From Myxococcales bacterium (lineage in GTDB: Bacteria > Myxococcota_A > Polyangia > Polyangiales > Polyangiaceae), in contig JANXMC010000810.1 of NCBI GenBank assembly GCA_025354825.1, forward strand, positions 1-44,332: 44,332 bases of DNA, in the 5' to 3' direction. The position numbers were made by a program, and so were the translations under genes. The notes below the pieces were generated by a model. The model was not told the origin of the DNA. It searched no databases and was given only the letters and a program-made list of their open reading frames with translations. This document shows, piece by piece, positions 43,097-44,332 of this stretch (positions within the stretch are counted from its first letter, which is position 1; each line of letters opens with the position of its first letter).

Positions 43097-44050
43097 TCAT
43101 GGGTGAACCGAGACTGCCGCGTGCGTGTAGGCGCTCGTGCACTTCGCGCCGCAGCTCGCGGGAAAGCCGAAGGTGTACTGCCTGCCGCCGAACACGAGCT
43201 TGCCGTCCGCGTCGCGGACGCGAATTTCATACGGCGTGGGGCCGTTCGGGAGTTGGTAGGCCTGCCCCAGGTCCCCCACCATCGTGGCCGCCACCCACGC
43301 GCCGTTCACGAGCCTATCGACCCCACGAATGCCGTTCGGCAAATTCGTGACGATCACGTTCAAGTAGTAACGCGGGTCGGCGCCTTGGCCGAAGCCGACT
43401 TCGACGTCGCCCCGGTAGCTCGGCGCGGCGACGTAATTCCAAGAGATCTTCCGGTTTCCCCACGTTGCCGCCAAATCACCAACGTTCCGACCATTCTTTC
43501 GGAAATGGCCCAGCGACGCGCGAGAGAGATCGAGATGGTAGCGGTCGTCTCGGCACCACGCGTTGTTGTCCTGACACGAGTCGGCGACGAGCAGGTCGAG
43601 AGTCGCGCCGTTGGCACCGTCTGCGACGGCCCCGCCCTCACATATCTTCACGCCGGGCTTACCCGAATTGTTCTTCGTGCAATTGTCGCCGATGGTTACG
43701 CGAACCCAGCGGCCGCAGTTGCGTCCGTTGTCGAACTCACCACGCTTCTCTCCGTTCATCACGGGTCTTGGGAGACCTTGACTGTAGTCGTGGGGTGTAT
43801 TCTGCACGTTGAGCGCGACGAAATTGGAAGTACCAAGCGCGCCCTGAGGCACACCACATCCTCCGTAGGGCGTGCCCAGGCCGTCGAAGTTTGACGCAAA
43901 CGCTGCGTGGGTGGGTGCGGTTAGCGCTTCATCGGTTTGTACAACAGGCGATTCGCCCTCCCCCACGATGGGTGCGCCGCCGCCGTCGGCGCAGCTCACA
44001 AGGCAGGCGACGGAGAGCAGCAGAGCACAGGGTGCAGGAACCGTTCGCAT
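43097..44050 (-). CDS. Bacterial expansin-like lipoprotein
   Basis: This is a 317-aa lipoprotein (lipobox LVSC, Cys 20) with the two-domain expansin layout. A double-psi beta-barrel D1 (about 45-205) contains YGGCGVPQG, FVALN, NCGRWVRVTIGDNC, LLVADSCQD (Asp 157, the position of the key Asp in EXLX1), YHLDLSRASL and KISWNYV. A CBM63-like D2 (about 211-295) follows, with YYLNVIVTNLPNGI and PYEIRVRDADGKLVFGG. Such proteins loosen cellulose or peptidoglycan non-hydrolytically outside the cell. A near-perfect AGGAGGTC stands before ATG 44050. Confidence 0.87.
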   Translation of the reverse strand: MRTVPAPCALLLSVACLVSCADGGGAPIVGEGESPVVQTDEALTAPTHAAFASNFDGLGTPYGGCGVPQGALGTSNFVALNVQNTPHDYSQGLPRPVMNGEKRGEFDNGRNCGRWVRVTIGDNCTKNNSGKPGVKICEGGAVADGANGATLDLLVADSCQDNNAWCRDDRYHLDLSRASLGHFRKNGRNVGDLAATWGNRKISWNYVAAPSYRGDVEVGFGQGADPRYYLNVIVTNLPNGIRGVDRLVNGAWVAATMVGDLGQAYQLPNGPTPYEIRVRDADGKLVFGGRQYTFGFPASCGAKCTSAYTHAAVSVHP

Positions 44051-44163
44051 GGAAGACCTCCTAGAACGAGTGGGGCTTGCCTGCGCCACGCGCAGACACC
44101 GATTCACGCAGCCGACGCAGAGCAACGATCACGCCTGGCGACGCGGAAGCGGAGAGCCCATTC

Positions 44164-44332
44164 CTAAAAGGGGTTGTCGCTATCGAGCTCACGCCTCCGA
44201 GGCACGGTGGGCGCCGCGGCGGGGGGGGCTGTTATCTCGCGGCGATCATCGTGGACGGTGACCGGAAGAGCGCTCGGCAAGGGCGCACGCGAGACCACGG
44301 CGGGCTTTCGCGCGAGCATCGCGCCGCGCACG
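44164..44332 (-). CDS. 3' end of a gene continuing beyond the right edge
   Basis: A minus-strand frame is open from the right edge to TAG 44164-44166, giving about 55 residues: an Ala/Pro-rich linker and a charged end PRRRELDSDNPF. The composition and tail resemble the disordered C-terminus of other regulatory proteins here, such as kinases, but no domain is visible. A G8-G9 run near 44220 falls inside it. Family unknown. Confidence 0.45.
   Translation of the reverse strand, partial: VRGAMLARKPAVVSRAPLPSALPVTVHDDRREITAPPAAAPTVPRRRELDSDNPF

Noticed and set aside
43872-44261. Plus-strand open frame opposite the expansin start
   Set aside because: It overlaps the expansin signal peptide and its ribosome-binding site and shows no protein-like features.

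Overview
The window is GC-rich, densely coded DNA with strong G/C bias at third codon positions. It very probably comes from a myxobacterium of the Polyangia type. The evidence is the set of Ser/Thr kinases with long Pro/Ala-rich tails, FHA-domain proteins, sigma-54 activators, many lipoproteins with Asp/Ala/Ser/Pro-rich linkers and an Arg-rich C-terminal membrane tail on a secreted protease. No rRNA, tRNA, CRISPR array or insertion sequence was seen.

Layout. (1) 1-13769 is mostly housekeeping: the end of a beta-barrel-like protein, NAD-dependent DNA ligase (ligA), a GIDE-domain membrane protein, a Ser/Thr kinase, a ComEC DNA-uptake channel, hypoxanthine phosphoribosyltransferase, a small TPR protein, RarA, a sigma-54 activator and a lipoprotein. 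(2) 14065-27274 (+) is a long Tad/Flp pilus operon: two Flp pilins, prepilin peptidase, RcpC/CpaB, secretin, an FHA-CpaF fusion ATPase, TadB, TadC, an FHA/membrane protein, a TadD-like lipoprotein, a second CpaF ATPase, a further FHA-like protein and a Ser/Thr kinase. (3) 27294-31908 (-) is an antiparallel island containing a remarkable chimera. It joins a Flp-type prepilin leader and pilin helix to a collagen-like/Pro-Thr linker, a Hint autoprocessing domain and a C-terminal domain with an LTGC...H signature like CNF1/BLF1 deamidases. A second ORF follows in the same frame across one amber codon. Two paralogous helical envelope proteins bracket the island. (4) 32156-37317 (+) resumes the Tad locus with TadE, TadG-like and second TadE-like minor pilins, an unknown membrane protein and an FHA-bearing sigma-54 activator. 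(5) 37334-44332 (-) encodes secreted proteins: PEGA/TPR, periplasmic-binding lipoprotein, trypsin-like protease, two other exported proteins and a bacterial expansin, plus the end of another gene at the right edge.

How they may work together (inference). The Tad machine would process and export any protein with the shared (R/D)DTRG leader with Glu at +5. That set includes the pilins, the TadE pseudopilins and the Flp-Hint-toxin chimera, so the locus looks like a Tad pilus adapted to display or deliver a polymorphic toxin. Five sites of the form YGGC-N9-TGCA, which fit sigma-54 -24/-12 promoters, lie in correct orientation before flp1, the chimera, both bracketing paralogues and tadE. With the FHA sigma-54 activator and the embedded kinase they suggest one kinase/FHA/sigma-54 circuit. 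All functions were inferred by reading the sequence; no database search was possible.
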